NCBI GenBank assembly: GCA_012861695.1
Contig: JAAOOA010000369.1
Coordinates: 124,001-188,000 of the forward strand
Source of the DNA: Trematomus loennbergii
Lineage: Eukaryota; Chordata; Actinopteri; Perciformes; Nototheniidae
Direction: 5' to 3'
Length of the DNA stretch: 64,000 nt
This document shows, in pieces, positions 21,633 to 33,338 of the stretch; within the stretch, counting starts at the first letter, position 1, and every line of letters begins with the position of its first letter. The notes under the pieces were generated by a model that ran no database searches, was not told where the DNA came from, and worked only from the letters and a program-made list of their open reading frames with translations. The translations under genes and the position numbers were made by a program.

Positions 21633-22247
21633 CAACACAGTCTCACGGCATTTCGTGTTATAGTCACGAAATTAATCTATTGATTCGTGTTCACAACACG
21701 ATTTTGCCATTTTTTTCATGTCACACAGAACGATTTTTAAAAGCAATGTAAATAATAACAAATTAGAAGGAAAAACAGATTTTTAAAAAATACAGATTTC
21801 AGTATTCTGACACAGAACGATTTTAGAAGCAATGCATTTATATTGGTAGTATGTTTCGTGCCTGCACCAAATAATAACAATTAGAAGGAAAAACAGATGA
21901 CATAAAATACAGATGTCAGTATTCTGAGGCTCTGAGCCATTTCTTTTCCTCACTGACGGCAAAAAAACTCCGACATTATAGAATTTAAAATAAAAGGGAT
22001 AGGGTTAGGCTTAGGGTAAGATATTGAGTAAGAAAATGTGTTTATGAACCACACAGCTTCTGGTCTTCCAAGACCCGACCGGACAAAAAGACGTGGTGCA
22101 GGCACGAAACATACTACCAATAGAAATACATTGCTTTTAAAATCGTTCTGTGTGACACGAAAAAAATGAGAAAATCGTGTTGGTGAACCGAATCAATAGA
22201 TTAAATTAATTTGTGACTATAACACGAAATGCCGTGAGACTGGGTTG
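21633..22247. mobile_element. Foldback DNA transposon, 615 bp, 8-bp target duplication
   Basis: Long inverted termini (CAACACAGTCTCACGGCATT and onward, more than 80 bp with few mismatches) plus an inner inverted pair (GGTAGTATGTTTCGTGCCTG with its complement near 22100), so almost the whole element can fold back. Flanks are CCTGTAAC and CCTATAAC here; in copy 2 both are CCTATAAC, a perfect 8-bp duplication. No coding capacity. The target duplication length suggests hAT-like mobilisation, but the termini are not classic CAG-type. Confidence 0.8.
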
Positions 22248-22721
22248 CCTATAACATATCATTCATATATAGCAAACCATGATTTGATTTCTCATCAAAC
22301 AGTAGTAGTTTATTACAGGTAAAAATAACTTACTCTTCTATAACAACACTTGTAGGTACAGTTCGGTTAGTTAGCGTATAAAATATACGGCTGTACCGAC
22401 GCCATTATAAGACTGATGTTCCGCTGAGAGCGAGCCGAAAAAAGCACTGTTAGACATGGGCGGAGCCTCTCTGGTGGTTGACTAATAACAGAGTGGCCGA
22501 GCTGACCAATCGGAGCACACTAGGCTCACAGGGAGGGAGGGCAAGAGCTCCAACGAGTCGTTTAGTGGAGAGAGTGAATACTGCTGAATACACATATTTT
22601 ACAGAGATGCTGTATGCGAAACCAATGTGAGTTTGGAAAATTGCACAGTATAAATCTATTTTAGTGTACCTCAACAATGTAATTATGATCAGTGGAAATG
22701 GCCATGACATGGGCCCTTTAA

Positions 22722-23702
22722 GATAGAGAGGGAGGTGTGGCGCGTGCATGTGGCGCGTGCATGTGTAGAGCGAGAGTGAGCGAGCGTAGTGTGTGTCCGG
22801 AAGAGAGCGGGAGTAGCAGCAGTGATCAGTCTGTCTCCAGTTAGCTGTATAACAAAGTCCTGAGGAAACACAGCGGCCTCCCAAGGAACAGCCTGCCTGT
22901 CTGCCTCATTTCAGAGTGGGTTATTGAAGCCGAAGCCTGGTGCTTCAGTCCGGGAAGACTGCAGAGAGTCCTCCCTCTGTATTCCTCCACTACGGTCTGG
23001 AACAGCATCTATCTCCACTGTTGCTGTAACCATGTTAATGTCCCTCTGTGGGACCAATAAAGGACTTCTGATTCTGCGGACAGACAGAAGAGAGGGGGGA
23101 GGGGCGGGTTGGAGAGCGGCCTTCTTCTTTTCCCGAAGAGTCCTCTTCCTCGCAGTCCACCATATCCCAGGATGCAAGCGCGCCGGTGACAAGGAAACAA
23201 AGAAAATGTCGGTCCGGTCTCAGAGAGAAAGCAGCACGTGAGGAGTAACTGATAAACGTGAGTATCGGGTTTAATTTACTTTAATAACGGATAAATGTGA
23301 GTATTGGGTGTTTTGTTCTCGCGCACTTTTCAGAGGCTGCAGATTTATCATTAGGCTACTTCCTTCTGATACTGCAGAGCTTTCATGAGCTGAAGTATAC
23401 GTTTCATCCTAAAGCAGCTGCGCAGCAGATACTGTTGCTTCACACTGGGCTGGAGAATGCCTGCCGCGTCTGGGTGCGCTCTGGTAGTTGCAAATGGCAT
23501 GACATTTTAGCTCGACGTTTCTTAATCATTTTCCTAGATAGTTAGTCTCAATATGAAATGAGGAATCTCTTGCTTTGCACACGTGAGAATTATGTCCGGT
23601 AAAACGTTACGTGTTCCCGATTTTTCTCAATGATCTCTCCTGTCGGCCCTCTGGGTTGAGTAGCTGATGGAGGATGGTTCCATGGTCAGATTGCACGCAC
23701 TG
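22722..23702. other. Gene-free; LINE-tail-like piece and copy-specific segment
   Basis: No gene supported. 'CCAATAAAGGACTTCTGATT' at about 23055 resembles a LINE 3' tail. At 23322-23412 the sequence differs completely from copy 2, which has 479 bp instead (50342-50820). A GC-richer stretch at about 23080-23240 could be a promoter or first exon, but nothing proves it. Confidence 0.4.
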
Positions 23703-24135
23703 TCAGTAGTTTGTATTTCTCTCCATAGCTATTGCATGAGCTGCGCTGCATTCGTGTTTACTGAGAGCATAGTCGATATGTTTCCAGTCCCTGTAACCAT
23801 GGCGACTGAATGTATCTTCTCCGCCGGCCCCGCCTCTCTCACTAAAATGCCGGCACATTTTACAAAACACACTGTCCTTGCTAATGCTATACTCCAAGAA
23901 TGTGTACTTGTCATACCAGTGGACAACAGAGCTCCTTTTCTTTTGTCCGAAAAGTGTCTGAGGGTAGAGATGTGGCTGTGTAGCCGCCGGGTCATCTATG
24001 CTGAGAGGTCCGGAACTGGGATGCTATTTTCTGTTATCCTGCAACGGGTGCTACGTCCCGCAGAGGGACTGAGCTCAGCGGGGCACAACATTAAACACAC
24101 TCTCGTCTCTCTGAGGCGCACTGCTGTGAGATGAC
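23703..24135 (-). pseudogene. hAT-type TTF zinc-finger fragment
   Basis: The minus strand encodes a TTF-type zinc-finger module: LEYSISKDSVFCKMCRHFSE, a GYRDWK block and LSKHECSAAH. This is the N-terminal module of hAT-like transposases and of ZMYM1-like host genes derived from them. The module is intact in sequence, but its 5' side is out of frame in this copy (two overlapping frames, 23897-23703 and 23995-23729). Copy 2 reads it continuously over 132 codons. No catalytic domain follows, so it is a fragment. Confidence 0.65.
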
Positions 24136-24496
24136 TCTTCTTACTCTTTCAAATGAAAACCTGAACATCGTTAGTGAGTGCGGTATATTTTTTGTGTCTG
24201 TCCAGTCCACTGTCCTCCTTCATCTGCGCGCTCCCGCGAGACGTTCTACGATGTGTTTGCTCCCGCGCTTCCACTATGAGTTCGGTCCAAATTCACATTT
24301 TACGTTGCCTGATTACATTAATTCATGTTGCTTTTAATTTTCTACGTTTTTTTAAAGGGAAACACATGTTTGCTCTTATTTTATTATGTAATCGTTAGTT
24401 TTGATAATCAAAAATAAAAATGTTGGAAACTATATTTTCGCCCAGTCATTTTTGATCAATGAATGGGTGGGCCCAGTGACAGAGTGGGTGGGCCTG

Positions 24497-24963
24497 TACC
24501 CTGTATGCCTTCTCTTACTGTTCGGAGGCTCAGTCATTGGTACATGTTCATCTATAAAACCATGCTGGGTAAACTACCGACTTATATATGCTCTTTGATC
24601 TCATGGAGAGTGGCAAGTAGCTATTGCCTGAGATCCCAGGATGTGTTTTTATTACATGTGCCAAGTGCTAGGACTGTTTTAGGTGCTAAAGCTTTTATGT
24701 GCGCTGCTCCTCTAGCTTGGAACACTATGCAAAAAACATTGAAACTGAGCATTTTGATTCCCTTGCATCATTTTAAAGCACGGCTGGATGAAATGTTATT
24801 GGATACCTGTCACTGTAAATAGGTTGCTAATGTATACCCCTGTAATTATGTTGTGATGTCCTTTTGTTTTCTGTTGTTTTTATGTGTAACTAATGTACCG
24901 CAGGTCTCCCTTGAAAAAGAGATCATTGATATCAATGGGATTTTTTAACCTGGTTAAATAAAG
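24497..24963 (+). mobile_element. 5'-truncated LINE tail (copy 1a)
   Basis: Encodes the extreme C-terminus of a LINE reverse-transcriptase protein (LTVRRLSHWYMFIYKTMLGK, LRSQDVFLLHVPSARTVLG, APLAWNTMQ, stop at 24822). A 3' UTR follows, ending CCTGGTTAAATAAAGG, with the 'CCTTGAAAAAGAGATCATTG' hairpin-like tail typical of L2/Maui-type fish LINEs. Confidence 0.75.
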
Positions 24964-25289
24964 GCTACAAACAATATGTAAAAAAGGTATTTATTTCACA
25001 ACACTTAAAGTGTCCGGAGACAAACAAAAAGGCAGAGCAAAAAAACATAGGCTGCTCCGAGGTCAGGTCCTCTGCGGGAGAGAGAGATCGAGACTCTGGC
25101 TCAGGCCTCTTAATCCTCCGCCAGCCGCCAGGTGTCCTCAATCAGGGCGTCAGGTGTCCCCAATCAGGGCGTCACAAGCAGAGGAGAAACATTAAAGGGC
25201 CATGCACACCACAGGAGACAACAAGGCAGGGGTCGTCACAGATGCGTTCTTTGCACACTTCTTCTGTTTCTGTAGTGAGCAACATTTCA
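24497..25289 (+). repeat. Local segmental duplication, left unit
   Basis: About 790 bp comprising the LINE tail and about 325 bp beyond it (CACTTAAAGTGTCCGGAGAC to the TAGTGAGCAACATTTC motif). It is repeated at 26081-26870 with a few substitutions and small indels. It predates the 27-kb duplication, because both units recur in copy 2 (51908-52700 and 53491-54287). Confidence 0.85.
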
Positions 25290-26000
25290 CAATATAACTA
25301 ACCCTCTCTAGGATATCAAATCAGTAATCTGTAACCAGATACTTATTTCACTATTTACTTTCAGTTCATTATAACAATGGTATAACAACCACACGTTTTA
25401 CCCATAGCTAGTTTATATTTCAAGATTATTATGTGTGATATAATAATCAGATGTCTTGTATGCTAAAATAAAGGATATTAATAGTATTAATCTTTTCAGT
25501 ATTCCAGACCATCGTTAAACAAGCAGCCTCTCTCTTAAACACGAAACATAATGTCCTACACCACCTCTGGAAAACTCTTGCACAGTTATGCTGTAAAATC
25601 ATTGCATAATTTCTTCAGGGCCTGACCAGTCTGAGACAAGCCTGTCTCAAGATCTTGTCATAATGAGAACAGTCAGTGATTCGTTGTCCTCTGCAGCTGT
25701 TGTCAGTGGCAGGGTCCCCAAAAAGCTAGAAACAGCCCTGGTCAGTGGGCTCAAGGAAACTCTTGTGGCATTGGGATGTCTGGAGGGAAGAAACTCTTGG
25801 ATCAATGTGGTACAATCAGCAGACACACGTTGTCTTCTGCAAAGTAGAAATCCCCTCTTCACACCACTGTTGCCTTGACAACAAGGGTTCATGTCCATTT
25901 CAAGCAAATTGTCAAAACCTCCTCAGAGATGTGTCATGGCCTGGCTCTTAGCCATAACAAAAAGCGTGGGAAGGACCAGAATATGGAAAGGCCAATTGCC
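25290..26000. other. Gene-free
   Basis: No gene seen. A 71-codon plus-strand frame at 25663-25878 has no recognisable domain and is frameshifted in copy 2. The right end runs into LINE ORF2 sequence. Confidence 0.45.
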
Positions 26001-26543
26001 TGGAAAGGTTAGATGCCGCCTATCACAGTGCTCTGACATTTGTTACTAACTGTAAAGTACTTACTCATCACTGTACCCTGTATGCCAAGGCAGGTCTGCC
26101 TTCACTTACTGTTCGGAGGCTCAGTCATTGGTACATGTTCATCTAAAACCATGCTGGGTAAACTACCGACTTACTTTGATCTCACGGAGAGTGGCAAGTA
26201 GCTATTGCCTGAGATCCCAGGATGTTTCTTATTACATGTGCCAAGTGCTAGGACTGTTTTAGGTACTAAAGCTTTTATGTGCGCTGCTCCTCTAGCTTGG
26301 AACACTATGCAAAAAACATTGAAACTGAGCATTTTGATTCCCTTGCATCATTTTAAAGCACGGCTGGATGAAATGTTATTGGATACCTGTCACTGTAAAT
26401 AGGTTGCTAATGTATACCCCTGTAATTATGTTGTGATGTCCTTTTGTTTTCTGTTGTTTTTATGTGTAACTAATGTACCGCAGGTCTCCCTTGAAAAAGA
26501 GATCGTTGATCTCAATGGGATTTTTTAACCTGGTTAAATAAAG
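26001..26543 (+). mobile_element. 5'-truncated LINE tail (copy 1b)
   Basis: A slightly longer sibling of the 24497 element. It starts in ORF2 at RLDAAYHSALTFVTNCKVL and continues through the SHWYMF block to the same stop (26402) and TTAAATAAAGG end. Frame breaks near 26150-26225. Its longer 5' end shows what was lost from copy 1a. Confidence 0.75.
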
Positions 26544-26870
26544 GCTACAAACAATATGTAAAAAAGGTATTTATTTCACAACACTTAAAGTGTCCGGAGA
26601 CAAACAAAAAGGCAGAGCAAAAAAACATAGGCGACGTGGCTGCTCCGAGGTCAGGTCCTCTGCGGGAGAGAGAGATCGAGACTCTGGCTCAGGCCTCTTA
26701 ATCCTCCGCCAGCCGTCAGGTGTCCTCAATCAGGGCGTCAGGTGTCCCCAATCAGGGCGTCACAAGCAGAGGAGAAACATTAAAGGGCCATGCACACCAC
26801 AGACAAGGCAGGGGTCGTCACAGATGCGTTCTTTGCACACTTCTTCTGTTTCTGTAGTGAGCAACATTTC
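26081..26870 (+). repeat. Local segmental duplication, right unit
   Basis: Second copy of the 24497-25289 segment. It differs by short indels, e.g. an extra 8 bases (GCGACGTG) near 26632 and a missing 8-base stretch (GAGACAAC-like) near 26803. Confidence 0.85.
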
Positions 26871-28578
26871 CCAACACACTGATTCAGAGTCCAACCCAAA
26901 GGTGGCGCATAACTATCCAGTGCTGCTGTAATCACAGCCAATCAGCTACTAGAGAAAAACTCAATTTAAATCTCTCCCCCAACGGGTTATACAATGGCTG
27001 AGTGTCTATATGGTCAGGAATGCTGAAACCTGTGCATGTTAAAACAAACTAATGGTGGTAGTTTACCCAGATTCTTTACTTCATCAAAAGTAGTACAACT
27101 ACATTGTAAAATCTCTTTAGTCTAGTTGAGGTCCTGCTTTTAAATTCTAGTCAGGAAAAGAACTTAAACATAATCTTTAAAATCTTCTTAAATTCGAAAC
27201 CACAAAGGTCTTCCTTCTCCACCGTGATGCATTTCAACATCAAAGTTCATAAAAACTGATGATTTATCTTTAAAAACATGAGGAATGACAGTTTTCAAAA
27301 AACACTATTCTCCTTTACTTCAGTTCTAAGTCAATGAGCAAAACAAGGAAACCCTCCTTAACCAATATACACTACTAAGTCAAGTCATCCTTTTGCTTTG
27401 ACTGAGTTAAGTTGTGTCAAGTTGATTCAACATTTAGTGTCAAGTCTATTACACTTCAATAAATTAGTTGATACAACTTGTAGTCTGTTGACACAACTTC
27501 ATGTGTCAAGTTATTTGGACTAGAAAATATTAGTTAGGATAACTTAAGAAGATGTTGGTTTAACTTATTTTATTGAGTTCTTAAAAATGTGTTATTCAAG
27601 TTGGCTCAACATGTACAACTGTTTGTTCAACTTCTAGTACCAAGTTAGCTTACCAGGACAAGCAAACTAATAGCTACAAAGTTATACTATAAATCAACAT
27701 GAGAACTAGCTTGTCTAAACTATATTAACACATGAAAAAATAGCTGAAAAGACATTTCATTCAGGACTGTTATTACAATATCAATAACTGAAGAAATGAA
27801 GAACTCCAACCCACACACTCATTAACTGTTCAGTGTTGCTTTTTAATTCAAATAAGTGTGTCAATGGATGTCAACATATCATAAAGACCTTCCTTGGGAC
27901 ATGTAGACCAAACAAAAAACACCCTCTAACACACCATTGTTTTTGCTCTGGGCTGCTCAAAAACTGAAATTACACTGTCCCATGGATAAAACTGTAATTG
28001 AATGACTTGTTAAACAGAGTCCATTCTGAGGAGTAAGTGTTCAGGGTTGCTGCAGTAAAATGCAGTAAAACATACATAGAAAATGGTATCTCTCTTAACT
28101 TAACTGTCAGTCAGAAAATTAAAACATTCGAACAGTACTGAAATATCCACTCTGTTCATGGTTGCTGTACAACATAAAATGCACTAGTGTCTCTCAGACA
28201 CTTCCTCAAAATGGAGCAATAGAAAATGAAAATAAACTGGTGTGACCCGCAGAGTAATTTTTTTTCGTCTTAGAACAGTGGACAAATGACAAAAAAATCC
28301 ACTCCAGTTCGGGCTCTGAGCGAGGAAGAAAGCAGCCAACTCGGATTTCAAATTAATTTTTCAAAACAGGGAAAAAAAAACAGTTTTGGGACACTGCGTG
28401 AGCGTGTGACTCATATTGCGGGCGCATGCAGGTTACATACAATGCCGAGGCTGACGCATGTTATCAATTTAATGCAACGGATTATTCAGAGTTTACAAAA
28501 TTTTTAAAGTTGAAGATTTTGTAACTTAATTGATTGATTGATTTTGTTAGTCTTAATGTGTTGTAATGGGCAGTGGGG

Positions 28579-28580
<2 letters not shown>
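26871..28580. other. Gene-free; AACTTG-rich repeat
   Basis: No gene. From about 27375 to 27665 short words such as TCAAGTTG, CAACTTG and their complements recur many times. This is a pattern of a non-autonomous DNA transposon interior, but its ends were not identified. A 73-codon frame at 28286-28507 has no known motif. Confidence 0.4.
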
Positions 28581-28612
<32 letters not shown>

Positions 28613-28633
28613 CACACACACACACACACACAC
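28581..28633. repeat. (AC)n microsatellite, copy 1
   Basis: About 26 dinucleotides with one interruption (AA at 28610-28612). The allelic position in copy 2 (56001-56077) is longer and uninterrupted. Confidence 0.95.
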
Positions 28634-30046
28634 CAGAGTTCCCGTTTTTTTTGCCGGTCAACATGTCCGTTAAAGTTGAAATCTTCTGGACAAAATGAGA
28701 AAAGTGCCGGTCAAAGGTCTTCTTTGTTATTTATTTAGCTTATTTAACAAATTGATATGATTTTATATTAAACAAACTAGTTATAGTAGATTAACTACAT
28801 TATTCAAAAGTGTACAGTAACTTATAACACGGGAATAATAAACGGAGCGCTCTCTCCTTCCTGCCAGCCCGTCAGTATCATGCAGCTCGCGGATCCAGTA
28901 ATGAGTGACCCGACAGTAAAACTAAACATATCTATATCTAGTTTAGGTAGTTTGAGAGGTCATTAAAATAGCTACGTGTGATGTTCTAACCTGAATTGTG
29001 TGTTCAGCTCGCCGCTGCAGGGTATCATGCAGAGCTGCGTGTCGACTCGTCAGCAGCAGCTGATCTCTCCCGTCAGATTAGACTTCACTCGCGTTCATGT
29101 CCATATCGATCAGATCTAGCTAGTTCTAGCTAATGATATGACTACCTGCTTATTAAAAGACACCTAAACAATAAGCGTCGCTATGCAACCGGGTGAGGCC
29201 ACAAAGTCTAGCGCAGCATTATGCATTTGTTTACATGCCCACCGGAACCCAGAGGCATTACCAACAGATCAACGCACAATCAACCCATACAGGACATCTC
29301 TTTCTCCACATTAAGTGTTAGACATTAGAATTGATTATTCTTGTCTGTCACATACTACAATTAGATCAATTAATTTTTTTTTCTTCTCATTTACTCTGTG
29401 ATTAGGACAATTCTGGAGGACTGGGTCTGCTGGGGAATGAGCTGCCACCCACACAGGACCCCCCTTGGTGATATTGTCTTATCATATACACAACTACGGT
29501 GTAGTTATGCCATGCAAACGTAGGTCACCGGTTCCTCAACAGTACAACTCCTGCCTATTTTCTACGTGTTAAATGAAGGGTACAGCTAGCAGTGCCTTAA
29601 TAGGAGCCCCCTCCAACTGTCTAAAACAATCACTAAAAACAGACCAACATCTCATGAGCCAGTACATACAGAGCTAACCCTGCTAACTAACATTAGCATG
29701 AATTACTCAAACCTACATGTAGAAACTCATCTGCAAACAGAAAAGTAGAAACTTCGCCCCCACGCTCCCTGTCCAAACTAAGCACTGTTACTATGATTTA
29801 GATCAGATACAGTACTAACTCACCTGTTGTCCTGAAACTCTCCAGAGCATCTGGAAAAAAGGTGTAATTGACAGATAATCGAGCCAACAGAAACACACAG
29901 TGGGCGGGACTTAGCAAATCAATAGGCAAGCATTTAAACTAAGGAATGGATAAGGGCTGCATAGTTAATGAAGTGTTACTCGTGGTTAGATTTTCAATTC
30001 TTATACTCTACAGTTTCTCTGAATATGTGTTTCCTGTTTCCTGCAG
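28634..30046. other. ZNF C upstream region
   Basis: No recognisable exon. The missing first exon and promoter of ZNF C should lie here or further upstream. I cannot choose one from the sequence; GT donors are too common to decide. Confidence 0.4.
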
Positions 30047-32181
30047 ACGTCCAGCAGCTGGTGGTGGTTAAAGAAGAGGTTCCCCCTGAGCAGCAGGAGT
30101 GGAGCTCCAGTCTGGACCAGGAGGACCCAGAGCCCCCCCCACACATTAAAGAGGAGCAGGAGGAACTCTGGATCAGTCAGGAGGGAGAGCAGCTTCAAGG
30201 GCTGGAGGAGGCTGATATCATCAAGTTCACATTCACTCCTGTCCCTGTGATGAGTGAAGATGATGAAGAGAAACCTCAGTCCTCTCAGCTTCATCAAAGA
30301 CAAACTGAACACCTGGAAACAGAAGCTGAGGGAGAGGACTGTGGAGGACCTGAACCAGCCAGGAACTCAGATCCAGAGAGACACTTACAACCAGAGACTG
30401 AGGACAACCCTGGAGACTCTTCTGAAGACACTGAAGACAGTGCTGATTGGAAGGAGACCAGAGAACCAGGTTCAAACTCTCAGAGAAATAAACAAGAGCC
30501 TGTCAGTGATTCAGGAGAGAAACCATTCAGCTGCTCAGTCTGTGAGAAATCTTTTAAACGGAGAGGAGATTTAAAGAAACACATGATAATCCACACTGGA
30601 GAGAAACCATTCAGCTGCTCAGTCTGTGAGAAATCTTTTAAACGGAGAGGAGATTTAAAGAAACACATGATAATCCACACTGGAGAGAAACCATTCAGCT
30701 GCTCAGTCTGTGAGAAATCTTTTAAACGGAGAGGACATTTAAAGAAACACATGATAATCCACACTGGAGAGAAACCATTCAGCTGCTCAGTCTGTAAGAC
30801 ATCTTTTACACAGAGAGGACATTTAAAGAAACACATGATAATCCACACTGGAGAGAAACCATTCAGCTGCAGTGTTTGTGAGAAATCTTTTGCAGATCGT
30901 GGGAATTTCATTTCACACATGAGAATCCACACTGGAGAGAAACCATTCAGCTGCAGTGTTTGTGACAAAATATTCACCTGGAGTCGTCAGGTCAAAATCC
31001 ATAAGTGTGTTGGTCGTCAGTCCTCACAGCTTCATCAAACTCAAACTGAGGAGAGCAGAGAGGCAGAGCCTCCAGCCAGCAGCTCAGCTGAACACATGGA
31101 AACAGAAGCTGATGGAGAGGACTGTGGAGGACCAGAACCAGCCAGGAACTCAGATCCAGAGAGACATTTACAACCAGAGACTGAGGACGACCCTGGAGAC
31201 TCTTCTGAACCTGACACTGAAGACAGGGCTGATTGGATGGAAACCAGAGAACCAGGTTCAAACTCTCAGAGAAATAAACAAGACTCTGTCAGTGATTCAG
31301 GAGAGAAAACATTCAGCTGCTCAGTCTGTGAGAAATCTTTTAAATGGAGAGGACATTTAAAGATACACATGAGAATCCACACAGGAGAGAAACCATTTAG
31401 CTGCTCAGTCTGTAAGACATCTTTTACACAGAGTGGACATTTAAAGGGCCACATGAGAAACCACACAGGAGAGAAACCATTCAGCTGCTCAGTCTGTAAG
31501 AAATCTTTTAAACAGAGAGGAGATTTAAAGTGCCACATGAGAAACCACACAGGAGAGAAACCGTTCAGCTGCTCAGTCTGTAAGAAATCTTTTAAATGGA
31601 GAGGACATTTAAAGAGACACATGAGAAACCACACAGGAGAGAAACCATTCAGCTGCTCAGTCTGTAAGAAATCTTTTACACAGAGTGGACATTTAAAGGG
31701 CCACATGAGAAACCACACAGGAGAGAAACCATTCAGCTGCTCAGTCTGTAAGAAATCTTTTAAACAGAGAGGAGATTTAAAGTGCCACATGAGAAACCAC
31801 ACAGGAGAGAAACCATTCAGCTGCTCAGTCTGTAAGAAATCTTTTAAACAGAGAGGAGATTTAAAGTGCCACATGAGAAACCACACAGGAGAGAAACCAT
31901 TCAGCTGCAGTGTTTGTGACAAAAGATTCACCTGGAGTCAAAAGGTAAAAAGCCATAAGTGTGTTGGTCGTCAGTCCTCACAGCTTCATCAAACTGAGGA
32001 GAACAGAGAGGCAGAGCCTCCAGCCAGCAGCTCAGCTGAACACATGGAAACAGAAGCTGATGGAGAGGACTGTGGAGGACCAGAACCAGCCAGGAACTCA
32101 GATCCAGAGAGACATTTACAACCAGAGACTGAGGACAACGACAAGGATGACATTTTCTGTTCATGTTCAGGTTGGTATTAG
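30047..32181 (+). CDS. C2H2 zinc-finger protein C, 14 fingers
   Basis: An intact last exon after the CTGTTTCCTGCAG acceptor. The open frame extends back to 29968 but the part before 30047 is probably intron. The order is an acidic region ([29 protein letters not shown]), a linker ([20 protein letters not shown]), and six fingers (about residues 185-345 counted from 29968). A second linker copy and eight fingers (about 448-662) follow, then a third linker ending CSCSGWY. Fingers are C-x2-C-x12-H-x3-H joined by HTGEKP; the last of each array ends H-x-C. Expected to be a nuclear DNA-binding protein. The first array uses [10 protein letters not shown] and the second [10 protein letters not shown]. 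No KRAB or SCAN domain is seen; targets unknown. Confidence 0.9.
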
Positions 32182-32882
32182 TATGTTGTCTTCACTGGGA
32201 CATGTCTCCATGCTTTAATGTTAAAAAAGCTCTTTATTGTTGTCATACTGCCTCTTTTCACCCTCTGTCTGAAACCAGAGCCCAGTCTGCTCTGAATGGT
32301 TAGCTGGCCGGCTCTGTTGTGATTGGTTGACCACTTAGAGATGTCCCGCCCCTTAGCCTATCATGTACAACGTGTTGTTGTGCCCCCAGGTCAAATCAAT
32401 CAGGATACTTTCCAGAGGGGAAATGTACGTCGTTACAACAGAAAAGAGCCAAAGCAGCTTAATGTTACGTAGAAGCATGCATACAAAAGTATTAACGTTT
32501 CTCTTTTTAAAGTTCTGAGGATTTAGCAGCCAGGTATATATTGCACAGTTAGCACATAGTCTGATCGCTGCAGGAAGGAAGGACCTGCGGTATCTCTCCG
32601 TGAGACAGCGGGGGTGCAGCAGCCTGTCGCTGAAGGAGCAGTGCAGACAGGGTAAACAACGTCCTCCCCAGAACATTGAATGTTGGATTTCATTTACTGA
32701 TCCTGCAGACACCCGCTACACGGGGCGGAAGTCCTGCAGCATGCCCCCCCCTTCAGCAGCAGCTCACCCGAATGAATGACTTTAAAGTTACAGAAGAGTG
32801 ACAGTTCTATTCCTTTAAAATGATGCCTTGACCTCAGATTTTGTCCTTCAGATTTAAAAACATTGATGTTAGCGCTAACTTC
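32182..32882. other. ZNF C 3' flank
   Basis: The first 460 bp match the 3' flank of locus A (3889-4370), including the minus-strand Rex1-like C-terminal fragment near 32510-32640. No gene in the remainder. Confidence 0.55.
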
Positions 32883-33183
32883 TCCATGCAGAGCTGGTGA
32901 AGATGAGGAGTCTCAGACTCATCCCTCCATGCAGAGCTGGTGAAGATGAGGAGCCTCAGACTCATCCCTCCATGCAGAGCTGGTGAAGATGAGGAGCCTC
33001 AGACTCATCCCTCCATGCAGAGCTGGTGAAGATGAGGAGCCTCAGACTCATCCCTCCATGCAGAGCTGGTGAAGATGAGGAGCCTCAGACTCATCCCTCC
33101 ATGCAGAGCTGGTGAAGATGAGGAGCCTCAGACTCATCCCTCCATGCAGAGCTGGTGAAGATGAGGAGCCTCAGACTCATCCC
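32883..33183. repeat. 43-bp minisatellite, 7 copies
   Basis: Seven exact-length units beginning TCCATGCAGAGCTGGTGAAG and ending CTCAGACTCATCCC. Only the first unit differs (GAGTCTCAG instead of GAGCCTCAG). The copy number is the same in the second 27-kb copy. Confidence 0.95.
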
Positions 33184-33338
33184 TCCTCGGCACAGCACTA
33201 AGCTTCTCGGACAATCTTTTGTGCCTGTAGCCATCAGGCTGCACAACCAAGGGTTAACCCTGTAACCCATTATACATAACCTGCATCTTCATCAATATCT
33301 CAACTCTTTGATATTAATTTGTAACCCTCTGTGTTTTA

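Larger units (their letters stand above)
20616..22717. mobile_element. Kolobok-like DNA transposon with THAP-like gene
   Basis: The ends are imperfect inverted repeats: AGCTCCCATGTCATG at the left and CATGACATGGGCCCT at the right. Each is flanked by TTAA (20612-20615 and 22718-22721), the 4-bp target site of Kolobok transposons. The right end reads TTAAAGGG from outside, as in T2/Kolobok families. Inside are a THAP-like DNA-binding exon, a second short exon with a polyadenylation signal, and a nested foldback element. No DDE transposase core was found, so it is a shortened derivative. The 27-kb duplication starts inside it at 21187. Confidence 0.7.

Noticed and set aside
22911..23241. Candidate first exon or promoter of a host gene (frames of 93-105 codons on both strands)
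   Set aside because: The frames overlap on opposite strands, lack domains, and the plus-strand frame changes sequence and length in copy 2.
30480..31931. Long antisense frames opposite the ZNF arrays (165 and 221 codons), repeated at 57924-59375 and 35893-36408
   Set aside because: They mirror the 84-bp finger periodicity of the sense gene and have no domain of their own.
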